Shown here piece after piece: positions 33,072 to 44,741 of a stretch of DNA of 64,000 bases. The translations under genes were made by a program, and so were the position numbers. The DNA is taken from positions 1,096,533 through 1,160,532 of the forward strand of contig NW_006500351.1 of assembly GCF_000471905.2 (NCBI RefSeq), given 5' to 3'. The stretch comes from Amborella trichopoda (lineage: Eukaryota > Streptophyta > Magnoliopsida > Amborellales > Amborellaceae). Below the pieces are notes generated by a model that worked only from the letters and a program-made list of their open reading frames with translations, was not told the origin of the DNA and did no database searches. Numbering within the stretch: the first letter of the stretch is position 1; each line of letters opens with the position of its first letter.

Positions 33072-34680
33072 TGTTGATGGTTATAGCGGCTAGATAGGTA
33101 ACTCTTATGAATTAGATATTGGTTTTTATTTCACGGACGTAGGTACCATTGTCAAATCACATGTATGTCTTATTGATTTTTCTCTCTCTCATCACTATTC
33201 TTGTTATTCCAAATTCTACATGGTATCAGAGTGGGCCGATCTAATAATAGAGATCCAAGCCCTTAGTCTTTAAATGGTGACTTTGAAAAAGAAGTTCATA
33301 TGAGTCACCCTCCAGGCCACCCTAAAGAAAGGGAGAAAGTTCTTATATGCAAATTAAAGGAGGCCTTATATTGCCTTAAACGATCACGCCGTAGATTACA
33401 TATGCCAAACTCTAAGCCTTGATGGGTGTTGGGTTTTTTAGAAGTTCAGTTAATTCTTTGACGCTCATAAAAATGAGAACTTCAGGAACATCAATTGTAC
33501 TTATTCATGTTGATGACATTATCATTATAGGTGTTGATAAAGAAAAAATCAATAAGCTTAAAAATTATCTTCATAAGAAATTTGACATCAAGGATCTAGG
33601 TCAACTAAAGTATTTTCTTGACATTAAAGTAGCACATTAAAAAATGGACTCTTCATTTGTTAAAATAAATATCTTAGAGTTGTTGAAAGAAACTGAGAAA
33701 ATAGGAATCAAACCCATTGACACCCTTGTTGATTTGAATTGCAAACTCAACTTAACAAATGGGAAACCTAATGAAAATGTGGGTCACTTTTAAAGATGTG
33801 TGTAGATTGATTTATTTGACTGTGAATCATATATAATGTATGCAGTTAGCCTTGTTAGCCAATTTCTGCTTACTCCTCGATCATGTCATATGGAGATTGG
33901 TAATATGATTCTCAGATATCTTAAATCGTCACTCGACAAATTTATTTGGATAAAACATAATGGTCACACTAATACTATTGGTTATTTTAATGCTGACTGG
34001 GGAGGTAATCCAGTTAACAAGAGGTCCACTACTGGCTATTGTATATTAATCAGAGGTAACTTAATTACTTGGAAAAGGAAAAAACAAACTGTAGTCACTC
34101 GATCAAGTGCAGAGACCGAATATAGTGCTATGGTTGTAACTACAAGTAAATTGATATTGTTGAAATCACTAATTTGAGATATGGGGTTCCAAATGGCCAA
34201 TCCAATTGAAATGTTATATGATAATCAAAGAGCTAAGTGTATAACATACAATCTAGTCTTTCATGAAATGAAAAAGCATATAGAAGTTGATTATCACTTT
34301 GTGAGATATTCAGTAAAAAAGTATGAATACTCCTTATATTTGAAGTAAAGACCAACTTGTAAATATGTTTATCAAAGCTATTGCAAAGACAAAACTCAAT
34401 CGGATACTATCTAAGTTGGGCTTCATGGATATGTACACTCCAACTTGGGGGGGAGTGTGACAGTTATAACAGCAAGAAATTTTTGGGTTTCTATCTTGTG
34501 GAATTAAAAGATATTGAGATTCCTATTTTATAGGATTACATTTTTAATGATATATATTTCGAAAACAAAAGTGTAACTCTATAATTCTCTAGTAAACCGA
34601 GTAATCTCTATGAATGAGATACTGGTGAACGTTATGTAGACATCTCTCTCATCACCATTTCTGTTATTGCAAATTCTACA
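33072..34680 (+). mobile_element. Second Copia LTR retrotransposon, heavily reduced
   Basis: A 3' LTR (34456-34680) begins tgtgacagttataacagcaa after the purine tract cttgggggggag, and a shorter diverged 5' LTR ends at 33220 directly before a primer binding site tggtatcagag. Both LTRs end in a shared tct(t/g)ttattccaaattctaca-like sequence. The inside has part of a reverse transcriptase (VLIHVDDIIIIG, with the YVDD-type box) at 33419-33640 and an RNase H region (ADWGGNPVNKRSTTGYC, SSAETEYSA) at 33836-34177. Gag and integrase are not seen. Broken, with several breaks; the LTRs are strongly diverged, so it is old. No convincing target duplication. Confidence 0.8.
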
Positions 34681-34681
34681 T

Positions 34682-34903
34682 GTGGCAATGACTCAAGCAT
34701 AGATAGGCTTGGGCCTTGCCAACCTTGCCCTAGGGCCGGCCCATGACCCCATAGGCCTTGCCAAAAACTAAATAAAAGAAAAAGAAAAAAAATAAAAAAA
34801 AAGACTTGGGTCGGCACTGACCTAGCCCGGCCTTCTGGCCACCGTTTCTAGCTCATCCCCTATTTTTTAGGCCCGGGGCCGTCCATCAGGCCCATTGCCG
34901 GTC
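34682..34903. mobile_element. GGCC-rich MITE-like element
   Basis: Opens with gtggcaatgac and closes with cccattgccgg, so the ends are inverted around GGCAATG. The inside is unusually GC-rich with gggccggccc and aggcccggggcc. It abuts the 3' LTR of the Copia relic. Class likely hAT-type from the end motif; inferred. Confidence 0.45.
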
Positions 34904-35892
34904 CTATTACCAAGTAAGTGCATGGAGTAACCCGAATTAGAAGATTATTTCAACCAGCTCTAAAAATGGAGTGAAATGTGAAGTGAAAACCCATACAAAA
35001 GGCATGGTTCGAAAATTGAAAAAGAAAAGACGAAATCACACATGGAAAAGTAGAGAGAAGAGAAGCAAAAGGAAGACACAATCATAGTGAAGTGGCACAT
35101 AATAAAACAAAGAACGAATCTTGAGGGAGGTGTATAATAATATTTGCTTTATGCAGTGGTTTCTTTCCTCCTCACCAAGGATTCCACATTCTTGTGTCGG
35201 TTTGTAGTCTCGATGATAGCCACTAACGTCAAAAGCCTTTCTTTCGACCCCTCAAATCAAAAAGATGACTTCGACCTCTCTCTAGTAAGCCAAAACATTA
35301 TGTCCCGTTCGCTCCCTCGGTTAAAACCCCACCTAAAGGACTGTTGCCGGGGAGGCCGCCTGGGTCAGGGGCCCGGTCGGCCCGATCTTAAAAAAAAATT
35401 GGGCTTGGGCCACAAAATGTGGTCTGACGACTAGAGCTCGGTGTGACCTTTTGTTTTGGCCCAGGGGTGGCTTAGGGCCAAGCCTTGGCTCGTAGCCGCC
35501 CTTGGTGTGGACGGTTTGCTCCAGCAGGATTCAACTTTAAATTTACTCAACAAAAGAGTCGATATTAAAAGCTATACACCTATTCTTTTGCTATGAAATT
35601 TATGATTCATTTTATTTTAAGCTTATTATTTTATTTTATTTTTGAGTTTTTAGGCACTTACTTACCAAAAAATTGGCGAACTCTACTCAGCCTTAAGACT
35701 TTCTTTACGAATGTATAAATTGTATTATCTTAAATTTTTTTTTTTTTAGGTTAATCGAAGTTGAGTAATTACATCTCAATACAGGTTTTACTTGATGGAG
35801 TGAATGGATGATAACGTAAAATGATAGTCATTTGACATTTTAGGACCCTTTTGGGATGAAAAGAAAAAATCATATCCATGCATAAAAAAAAT
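34904..35892. other. Spacer with one more GGCC-rich fragment
   Basis: 35340-35510 is GC-rich (gttgccggggaggccgcc ... tcgtagccgccctt) and resembles the element at 34682. The rest has no gene. The 96-codon frame at 35144-35434 is not recognised. Confidence 0.45.
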
Positions 35893-36278
35893 GGTGCGGT
35901 TTGTATAGAGCAGAGGCTCTAAACAATCAAAGTAAAGCCTATCTTCAAATACTGTTGAGAAATATGGTTTCAATACTGGAAATCTTTGTGATAGCCTTAA
36001 AATACATTTTCATCTTTAATGATAAAATGTACAGCTTCAAAAAAAATGTAGATCGAGCAGATTTATGAAAATATTGAAAATTTACGGTCCAAAAATACGT
36101 TACAAGATGCACTATTTTAGATACTTGAAATCCATTTTTTTCTTCATGTCCATGCATCTTGATATTGAGATGATCAATTTGAGGATATTTAAGCATCAAA
36201 ACAATCTCTTCTAGTGAAATTTTTGAGATGGGTTCTAATTTGATTGTTTAAAACCTCGGCTCTATATAAACTTTTTTC
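35893..36278. mobile_element. MITE copy G, second subfamily
   Basis: Starts ggtgcggtttgtatagagca and ends tatataaacttttttc. Left palindrome AGAGCAGAGGCTCT, right ACCTCGGCTCT (decayed). A-rich flanks (aaaaaaaat on the left, aaaagaat on the right) may be a decayed target duplication. Confidence 0.7.
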
Positions 36279-36571
36279 TTAAAAGAATAATATCCCAAGA
36301 TTGAACAAAGATCACCTCATTTTTTAATAGTTAGGTCTTAACGTTTAGTAATTGAAGATTCTTTTTTTAATACTCATTTGGTGATTCGATCACGAAATTT
36401 TAGTTCAAAAAAGAGATCCTCTTGATTAGGTCCTTTAGTCGAGTAAGATTGGCATGGCAAGAGCACACTTGAGAGAATAACACATGGAGTATGTGTATAA
36501 AATTTTATCAATAATGTAGACGATCCCGTACATAACAACCATCTAGAATTATTGATATATATATAGTTGTA

Positions 36572-36604
<33 letters not shown>

Positions 36605-36906
36605 GGTGTGGTTTCTATAAGGTTGCAACCTTAAGCAATCCAATTAAGGCGCACCTTAAAAAATTTTCATAACATGTAATTTTGTTATAAAAAATTCTTA
36701 GTATTATCTTAAAATTTATTTTCATACCTAATTAGAAAATTTTAAATTCTAAAAATGGTTAAAATTAAGTAGATCTATAAATATATGAAAATCTTGAAAA
36801 TGGACGGTCTAAATAATGTGTTGCAAGAAGCTCTATTTCTGAGAGTCAAAAACTTTTTTTTCATATTCATGCATATCAATGTCGTGATGATCGATTAGAG
36901 GGTTTT
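36605..36906. mobile_element. MITE copy H, cut by an assembly gap
   Basis: Starts ggtgtggtttctataaggtt with the intact palindrome AAGGTTGCAACCTT next to a (TA)n tract and runs 302 bp into the gap, at which point about 90 bp of a full copy remain unseen. Confidence 0.75.
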
Positions 36907-37369
36907 NNNNNNNNNNNNNNNNNNNNNNNNNNNNNNNNNNNNNNNNNNNNNNNNNNNNNNNNNNNNNNNNNNNNNNNNNNNNNNNNNNNNNNNNNNNNNN
37001 NNNNNNNNNNNNNNNNNNNNNNNNNNNNNNNNNNNNNNNNNNNNNNNNNNNNNNNNNNNNNNNNNNNNNNNNNNNNNNNNNNNNNNNNNNNNNNNNNNNN
37101 NNNNNNNNNNNNNNNNNNNNNNNNNNNNNNNNNNNNNNNNNNNNNNNNNNNNNNNNNNNNNNNNNNNNNNNNNNNNNNNNNNNNNNNNNNNNNNNNNNNN
37201 NNNNNNNNNNNNNNNNNNNNNNNNNNNNNNNNNNNNNNNNNNNNNNNNNNNNNNNNNNNNNNNNNNNNNNNNNNNNNNNNNNNNNNNNNNNNNNNNNNNN
37301 NNNNNNNNNNNNNNNNNNNNNNNNNNNNNNNNNNNNNNNNNNNNNNNNNNNNNNNNNNNNNNNNNNNNN
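36907..37369. other. Assembly gap, 463 N
   Basis: Unsequenced. Bounded on the left by MITE copy H and on the right by (AT)n and another MITE-like copy. Confidence 1.
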
Positions 37370-37385
37370 ATATATATATATATAT

Positions 37386-37730
37386 GGGATGAAGTTTTTG
37401 TAAGGCCTAAGCTTTATGGAAACAAATAAAGCTCACCTCGAATCCTCGTTCAGAAAGCACTTTCCGCAATGGAAATATCCATGATGGATCTAAACTCAAT
37501 TTCAACATCGACAATAAATATGAAACTCATAAAATAGTACAGATATTGCGGATCTATGAACACTTATTTTTAGGGTGGAATGGATTGTCTAGATAGTTTG
37601 TTAAAATATATATTATTTTCAGAGCTTAAAAACATAAATCTTTTTCACAACTACAGAAGCCGACATGATTGATATAAAAGTTTTCCAATGATTTTTTAAA
37701 TGTTTAAATTGTGGTTCAAGCAGGCGAGGC
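37386..37730. mobile_element. MITE copy I, diverged third type
   Basis: Starts gggatgaagtttttgtaagg with the palindrome-like AAGGCCTAAGCTTT. The order of motifs (ctcacctcgaa, gaaatatccatgatgg, aataaatatgaaactc, gatctatgaacactt, cgacatgattgat) parallels the family, but the right end is not clear. Confidence 0.45.
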
Positions 37731-39249
37731 ATTATTTATTTTGATATGGCTGCAGCCCTATTTACTTTGTTTTTGGATGTGTTAATGGTGGGAATGGAGG
37801 GTGGGTTAACATATTATGATCATAAACTTACTAGTATAAGGGTCTCCAACATCCATCATTCAAAACGAGTGGTGGAAGCTTATGGTAATATGGTGTACTT
37901 TCCATTTTTGGATTAACTATTCTAGAGAAAAACATTTTCTGTATCTTTACTCATCAAGCATTTGGCACTTCTTCAATATGCTGAATCACCCTCTCTTTTT
38001 CTTCTAAAAAAAAAAAAGTGAAATTCCTTATCTTTTGGCAAGAGGAATCTTATGATTAATCAAAGGGAGCAAAAAGTTATACTTGTCTTAAGATAAGAAG
38101 GTACATTACTTTTGATCAGGAAGTTAAAATGGCCCCTGCATATCCAAAAACAGAGGTATAGTAACATCTTGGATATTGACAAGACATTTACTTTTAAAAA
38201 GGATTAGAGGTTGATCCTTAACCACTTTGTTAGTAAAGTAATTGATTAGACATTCATGATTTGTTTTTATCTAAGTGTATCATGAGGGTATGTACCCAAG
38301 GAAAGTTTCACCTAGATATTACATTCACCTGGTAAAACTTTTGGTGCATATGGTACTCAGTTTGTTGAGACTTTAAGAGCTTTTCACCAAGATAAAAAGA
38401 ACAAAAAAAATTGGTTAATCATGTAAAAAGGCATTGATAATCTGTCTCAACTGATTTTAACAAAAAAACCCGTGTAGAATGATGAACCCATGTAGACCCT
38501 TGGGTCCACAGGGATCCCATGGAACCCCACAAAATAAAAAATCCCGGGACTTGGCAACATCTTGAGAACTGTAGGACTTGGGTAGTCCACCTCTAGTGGG
38601 TGGGAGGACCCATGGTATTGCACTTACTGGTTAGGGTTGAGGAAAGGTTAAATAGAGACTGTGCTCCAGGTAATTATTTGGATAACACTTGAATGAGAGA
38701 TTTATGGGAGTGGGAAACCCTCTATAGAAAGACTAATCTTTCTATACTTTTTTTACTGCATAAAACTTATATACTTCTCCCTATTCAATTGTCCATTATA
38801 AATGGACAGATGTGTAAGGGTGCTTCTAGAGAGAAAGAGAATAGTTTCTATTTTTTTGGTTTTGGGAGAGATAGACGGGGCTCTTTTGAATCCTTCCTAT
38901 CTCTCTCTAAAAAGTTCAAGGAGCATACCCACATCCCTCTCATTTTTACCAAACCCTCCATATCCCCTTTTGGAGTATAAGAGCTATAGAGGCTTCCACC
39001 GATTCGCTCGGGATTTGTGTTGTGAACATAGTTAACAAGTCTTCAATTAAAACACGATTTTTTGAAAAGGACTTCATTAAGAACTCTGAGTTTTTCAAAA
39101 AATTGTTTTTTTTTTAATGGAGATGATATAAATCTATATTTTATTTTTTCAAAAAAACTTATTCCTTATAACTTTATTTCTTCATTAAATTATTATTATT
39201 GAATTTTGGTTTAAAGATAATTATATGAACAATGAGAGTAAATTAAGAA
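37731..39249. other. Spacer, nothing recognised
   Basis: An A-run at 38008-38018 and short frames only. No gene, tRNA or element end was identified. Confidence 0.45.
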
Positions 39250-39736
39250 TCTTAAAAATTCCATAAAAAATCTCACCATTGAGTTCTCAGAGATAGAGAA
39301 AGAAAACAAAAAAAGAGTAGACAAAATAGCGTGAGAGATCCAAGCTTTCCACATATCAAAAAAACATGGACGAGAGATAAGAGAGGTTAAGAGAAAAATA
39401 GCGACTGAGATTAGAGAGGTCTTAGAGAGATACCGTGGCAAAAAAATTACCCTGAGCCGAACTTCCACATATCATAAGTCAGAGAAGGGCGAGCTTGCAT
39501 AGATCGCAAAAAAGACAGAGAAAGTCTAGACAACCACAGAGAAGGCAGAGAAGCCCAAGACATGATCGCAGAGAACCAAGCTCAGATACCATGTGAGAAA
39601 CACTCTTTTACTGTATTCAATAAATTAATTTAGACTACAGTATAATCATAGATTTATAGAGATGGTACAAGCAATACTTGTTAAAACTATAGGATATAGT
39701 TTCTTTATGAGTGCAATATACAATTAGACACTAACA
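39250..39736 (-). mobile_element. Fragment of a small LTR element (one LTR plus leader)
   Basis: On the - strand, an LTR (39736-39592, tgtgag...taaca on the + strand) is followed directly by the primer-site-like sequence catggtatctgagc and then a GA-rich leader to about 39250. The second LTR is not found, so the element is broken. Different LTR sequence from the 43009 element. Old or decayed. Confidence 0.5.
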
Positions 39737-41462
39737 TATCTCAATATCCAGTAGCCATGTTCGTTGTAGTTGTCATATCTGTTCACAAGAGAGAGAGAGA
39801 GAGAGAGAGAGTGAGTTATTAATGAAAGGGATAAATGATCATTAATGGAAAATAGGGAAAAATATGGATAAAATGCATGAAATTAAAGAAAAATGAAATG
39901 TGGGGCCTTAGGCTGGGCCCCTAGGCCTCGCACTCAAAGTCGGTGCCGATTTAGATTAAGCGATTGCACGGTCAATTCCGATCATTCGAGTTTAGATGGG
40001 GCAAGTGAATGCAAGAGGAAGATGACCTGGACAGTCTGATTATCCAGGCCGCCTTTGGTAAAAAAGGATAGCTTTGCGGGTTGTAGAGGTTCTAGTCTTA
40101 ATCGTAAATAAGGTTTAGGTTGATAACGATTCACTTTGACAGAGCTTATGCAATTGATACACAAAAATCACCCTTAACCTAAGGTCAAGTGCTTATTTAT
40201 AGCCAAATCGAGCTCAAGATAGCCATTGGATCATTTCTGGGGGCAATCTTGACCATCTATCCCTGGGCGCTAGTCTGAATGTCTCCGGTGCCACTGGCAC
40301 TAGCGTTGGATCTGTCTAAATTAACATTAATTGCTGCATCTGTTAATAAATGTTGCTTTAATTACTTTCTTATCACATGGTTGGATCGGGTACAATATTG
40401 TGGGCAGTGTGTTCGAGGTTTGGCGCCACTAGTAGTGGCGCCTATGCTACATGGAACTGCTCAATATACTAAAGTGCACGTGTCACGCTCTGAGGCTTCT
40501 AATCAAGGTCGGTTACTACTTGGATATCCTTCGGCACCATTTTATATGGCGATGGCTTTTGACGGTTATTATGATGTATTGTACTTTCGAGACGCAGTTG
40601 AAATTTTCCGATCGCCAAACAACTGGCGAAATAACTACGTTTTAGAGAGAAATGAAAATAAATAAATAAATAACAAGAAGAAAGAACGTACGTGCGGATT
40701 CGAACCCTCCGCCATGTGCCGACAAGCATAAGAGAAGATAAAAAACAACACAATACGGGTCTCTTTCTACAAAAATATTCTTTATTCCATAAAAATTAAC
40801 CACCTTTACATTGCACGTCCAGGCCCCTATATATTTTCTTCCATCGCCATCTTTTTAAAATATAACCACAACTCGTACTTCATTCTCTCCATCCAAGTAA
40901 CCCATTATTATCTCTCAGTTCCAACCCAACTAAAAAAGATAACAATCTCTTCAAAATAAAAAGCAAAACATACTTCCTAAAAACTAAAGATAACCTTCCT
41001 TCTGCAAGCTAACTCGTATCCAAAAGAACTAAAACCCATGGACTCTTTTATTTATTAAAAAGAACTAAAACCACAGACTCTATTATCTCTTAACAATGGA
41101 TTCATTCCAAGAAAACGGACTTTATCAAAGAAACCTAAAAAAAAAATACTAATCTTATTTCTAAAAATTGATTCTAATAAAGTAAAAAATTGGCTCTAAT
41201 AAATAAAAAATAAAAAATATACTTATAAAAAATAAAAAAAATAATTAAATCCCTAAAAATTTAAAAATAATAAAATATACTGAATCCATCTGCATCCGAA
41301 ACTAAAGTGGATATTCACACTTACAAAAGCGCACTGAAACGGTGCTAGAAAATGTTAGACAATTTTCTTAAGAACCTTTTGAAATTTAAGTTTTTCAATA
41401 AGCTATATCAACATTAACGTGTGATCCAATTTTTCAAAAAATACAAAACGAGGAAACTTGTA
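39737..41462. other. Spacer, no recognised gene
   Basis: Holds a (GA)n at 39788-39812, a 21-bp palindrome at 40422-40442 and very AT-rich sequence with taaaaaata runs at 41180-41280. The 128-codon frame at 40279-40665 matches no family I know. Confidence 0.45.
40422..40442. other. Perfect inverted repeat, 10-bp arms, 1-nt centre
   Basis: ggcgccacta, one g, tagtggcgcc. GC-rich in an otherwise AT-rich region. No known site recognised. Confidence 0.85.
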
Positions 41463-41793
41463 GGGAAAAAGACGTATTCTAATGTGTGTGAACATACAGT
41501 AGAAAGTGTACCTCAATCGAAATGGTTGTTTTTTTGTTAGAAACACGCTAATTCATTATCTCGACCTTAATATATATCGATACGAAAGAAAAATTACATT
41601 TCAACATCTTCCATTTTTTTTCAGGTGTTTATAGGTTTACACCACTTTAAAGCTTTAAATTTCATAATAGGGGTGACAATAAACTTTCAAGCCATTGTAA
41701 GAATTTATGGGACTGAACTGCATCTTTTAATATGATTTCGAGGTACGACTCAATGTGATTATTTAAAGTTGACATCTTATACACACCTTACCC
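41463..41793. mobile_element. MITE copy J, strongly diverged
   Basis: gggaaaaagacg at the left and cataccttaccc-like right end (cacaccttaccc). Central gtttataggtttacacc and aatttcataata match family positions. No target duplication seen. Confidence 0.45.
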
Positions 41794-41998
41794 TTTTATG
41801 AGATTTAAAATGGAATATAAAAATACGTGTAACTACAATTTATGGCTTTGTTATAGAAAGTTTACAGGTCGTTTTGATTATTTAAAGTTGACATCTTATA
41901 CAAAACGTACCCTTTTATGAGATTTAAAATAGAATATAGAAATACGTGTAACAACAATTTATTTGCTTTGTTATAGAAAGTTTACAGGTCGTTTTGAA
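41757..41998. repeat. 119-bp tandem duplication
   Basis: gattatttaaagttgacatc at 41757 and 41876, each followed by about 100 nearly identical bases ending tacaggtcgtttt. The first copy contains the right end of MITE J, so the duplication followed the insertion. Confidence 0.85.
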
Positions 41999-42232
41999 AA
42001 GAAAAAAATATAAAGAGACTATTCACTTTTAAGAGAAAATTTACTTTTATCACAAAGAAGTCACAATCACTCATTCTTCGGATTTCAAATCGGATAGTTG
42101 TGAGCATGTTATTGACTAAACTCCAAGTTCCAAGAAAATTCTCAAACTTTGTGATGTACCAAAAGCCATCCAATTTAACATCTAATGGCTAGAAATAACT
42201 TCCTTATATGAAAGATAAATTGTCTTATTCTA
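41999..42232. mobile_element. Second MITE family, copy 1
   Basis: Contains aagaagtcacaatcactca, ggatttcaaatcgga, aagttccaag and catccaatttaacatctaat, in the same order as copies at 46423-46674 and 60903-61105. No coding frame. Confidence 0.5.
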
Positions 42233-42689
42233 AACAATCTCTTTTGAAAATCCCAACCCTGCGAGTAAGACTCAAAGATTAGGAGGGTGGACTCGGTTCT
42301 AATGCAGTTTTTAGCACGTGGACGAGTCTCACAAAATTGACTTTAAATCTTGACCATGCATACTGATGATCCTTTACTAGGTCAGTGAGCCAATTCAGCT
42401 AACTACGCAAAGCACTGAACCAAGGCCGAGTCCTTGAATTTTGCCTGTACCATGGTTTAAAAACACTTAGGAATAGACGAATTGACTTGGAGCTTGAGTC
42501 TAGCCTAGAATCGGCCGAGTCAGCTTGGGAACCAAAATAGATAAACTTCGATTTCTTCGAGAATTCTTCACAAATTTGTTCCAATATATTATTATTCCGT
42601 TGATTTGCAAAAACCTTAAAGAAATGCCCACAATAATGACCTATTTATGAAATTTCAAGATTAAGATTTAGTTTGATTTTTTTTACCAT
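42233..42689. other. Spacer, nothing recognised
   Basis: No gene seen. The stretch 42380-42560 has ctgaaccaaggccgagtcc and tcggccgagtcagcttgg, repeat-like but unassigned. Confidence 0.4.
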
Positions 42690-43008
42690 TTTTCAAATGG
42701 AAAAAGTTTATATAAGGTTGTAACTATAGAATTAAAGATGCAGCATAAAGGGTTGCTTGAATGTTAGAAACCTCTAATTGATCATCTCGGCATAGAGATG
42801 TATGAATATGAAAAGAAAAAAAGGATTTCTAGTCTACAAAATAGTGTATCTTGCAACACATTATTTGGACCGTCCATTTTAACCATTTTGAGAGTTTAAA
42901 ATTTTATAATTAGAGATGAAAACAGATTCTCAAGCCATCCTAAAAAAAATTTATATAAAAATTACATTTCTGATAAAACTTAGAAGTGCGCCTTAATTGG
43001 ATTGTTTA

Positions 43009-44699
43009 TGTGAGAAACTGTATTTTTGTATAATTGGGCCCTAAGCCCTCATGAAGATGTATTATTGAACATATCAAAGATATGAATAAAAGCCCCAATT
43101 TATAGGGTTACAAATATATGTAGTACTATAGAAAATAATATATGTAATGAACCACCTTCCTAATATGGGTACACATAAAATTTAAGTGTAATGAAGGAAA
43201 TATTGTTCTTAAAGGTACGAGTAAGTTTCTATATTTTCACACTCCCCCTCAAACTCAAGACGAGTTAAGAGCGAGCATCTTGAGTTTGGGCATCTAAAGA
43301 ACGCAAGGCCTTAGTAACAAAGCAAGAACAGAAGAAGCTTGAGCAACTGCAAATTAACGATCCACAAAAAACGACATCCAGTCTGCAGAAAATGACATCA
43401 AGTCTTCAGGTGCAAGGCATGACCGATAGAAGTAGTGGTCTCCATGCTCAGATTGCTTGAACAACAAGCACAGAAAGTGACAGATCTCAGGAACAAACGG
43501 CCACAAGAACAAATAGCCACAGGAACAGATGGCCTTATGAACAGACAGAACATTTGGGATTGAGAAATTCGATCATCAAAAAGAAGAGGCTCTTGGAAGA
43601 GCCAACTGAAATCAGTGGCGGATCAACATCACAGTGGGATCTTAGATTCAGAGTTGAGAACAGTAAGATCCAAAACAAATCAGAGAGTCGTAATATGACT
43701 CAGTAGAGAGACAGAGCAAAGAGTCGAAACACGACTCGGCAGAGACACAGAGCAGAGAGTCGAAACATGACTCTGCAGAGAGATAGAGCATAGAGTTGAA
43801 ACACGACTTGACAGAGAATCGAAACACGAAACAAGACTCGGCAGAGATACAGAGCAGAGAGTCGAAACATGACTCTGCAGAGAGATAGAGCAGAGAGTTG
43901 AAACACGACTCGACAGAGAGACAAAGCAGATAGTCGAAACACGAAACATGACTCAGCCGAGAGACAAAGCAGAGAGTCGAAATACGACTCAATAGTGAAA
44001 TCAAAGAGTAGCGATAGAGAGGGTTGAGAGAGAGCAATCATAAGGTTGCATGTTCGTTTCACGTCGGGTTCACCAAGAGAGAGAGAGAGATCTAATGAGT
44101 CACCAAGAGAGAGAGAGAGATCTGATGAGAGAAAGAGAGAGCATGTAGATCGGTAGAGAGAAAGAGCAGGGAACAAAGAGACGGATACTGGTTCACAAGA
44201 GAAGCTAGTTCGCAGGGTAGAGAAAGGAAAAGAGCACTTCACAGCCTTAGAGAGAGTCAGCAGTTCACAGCGTGTGCGCACAATAGAGAGAGAGAACGGT
44301 TCACACCAGAGAGACCAATTAATGCCACAGCCAAGAGAGAGAAGGAGAGCAAGACCAGATTGATGATAGAGAGAGAGCAGTGATTGAGATATTATAGAGT
44401 AGCGATCAAGAGATTAGAGAAGCAAGGAAACCCAAACTAGATTGCAAGGAACTAGCTCTGATAACATGTGATAAATTGTATTTCTGTATAATTGGGCCTT
44501 AAGCCCCCATGAAAATGTATCATTGAACTTATCAAAGATATGAACAAGAGCCCTAAGTTATAGGGTTACAAAGATATGTAGTACTATAGAAACTAAAATA
44601 TATAATGAACCACCTTCCTAATATGGGTACACAAAAAAGGTAAGTACAATAAAGGAAATACTGTTCCTAAAGGTAAGTGTAAGTTTCTATATTTCCACA
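43009..44699 (-). mobile_element. Small non-autonomous LTR retroelement (TRIM-like), apparently whole
   Basis: Two 233-bp LTRs, 43009-43241 and 44467-44699, both TGTGA...CACA, and a 5-bp target duplication gttta (43004-43008, 44700-44704). Orientation is -: next to the right LTR lies tgttatcagagctagttcc (reverse strand), a tRNA-Met-type primer site, and next to the left LTR the reverse strand gives gagtttgagggggag, the polypurine tract. The 1225-bp inside codes for nothing and carries a tandem hairpin array (43681-43990). It looks structurally whole, as non-coding elements of this kind are mobilised by proteins of relatives, probably Copia. The LTRs differ at about 12 percent of positions counted by eye, so it is old. 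Confidence 0.9.
43681..43990 (-). repeat. 36-bp tandem units, each with a perfect hairpin
   Basis: Units such as gagtcgaaacacgactcggc begin at 43685 and 43721 and continue for about nine units of near-36-bp period with some irregular lengths. Nearly each unit contains GAGTCG-aaaca-CGACTC, a 6-bp stem and 5-nt loop. The long frames seen across it on the - strand are repeats of Ser/Cys/Leu and not proteins. Confidence 0.8.
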
Positions 44700-44741
44700 G
44701 TTTAAAGTTGCACCCTTAAGCAAACCACACCCTTTTCAAGT

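Larger units (their letters stand above)
42699..44732. mobile_element. MITE copy K, split by a nested LTR element
   Basis: The MITE runs 42699-43008 and resumes at 44705-44732. Its 9-bp target duplication is ttttcaaat (42690-42698) and ttttcaagt (44733-44741), 8 of 9. Without the insertion it is 338 bp, shorter than the 390-bp norm because part of the centre is missing. The interrupted right palindrome region reads gtttaaagttgcacccttaa across the junction. Confidence 0.8.

Noticed and set aside
40279-40665. 128-codon frame
   Set aside because: No recognisable domain, no promoter or splice context, and the first codon is not ATG-supported as a gene start.
40680-40730. tRNA-like T-loop (ggttcgaatcc on the - strand)
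   Set aside because: The T-arm stem does not pair and no D or anticodon arm can be placed; at most a tRNA-derived scrap.
43648-44281. Frames of 129 and 193 codons on the - strand
   Set aside because: Translation of the hairpin tandem array in the non-coding LTR element.
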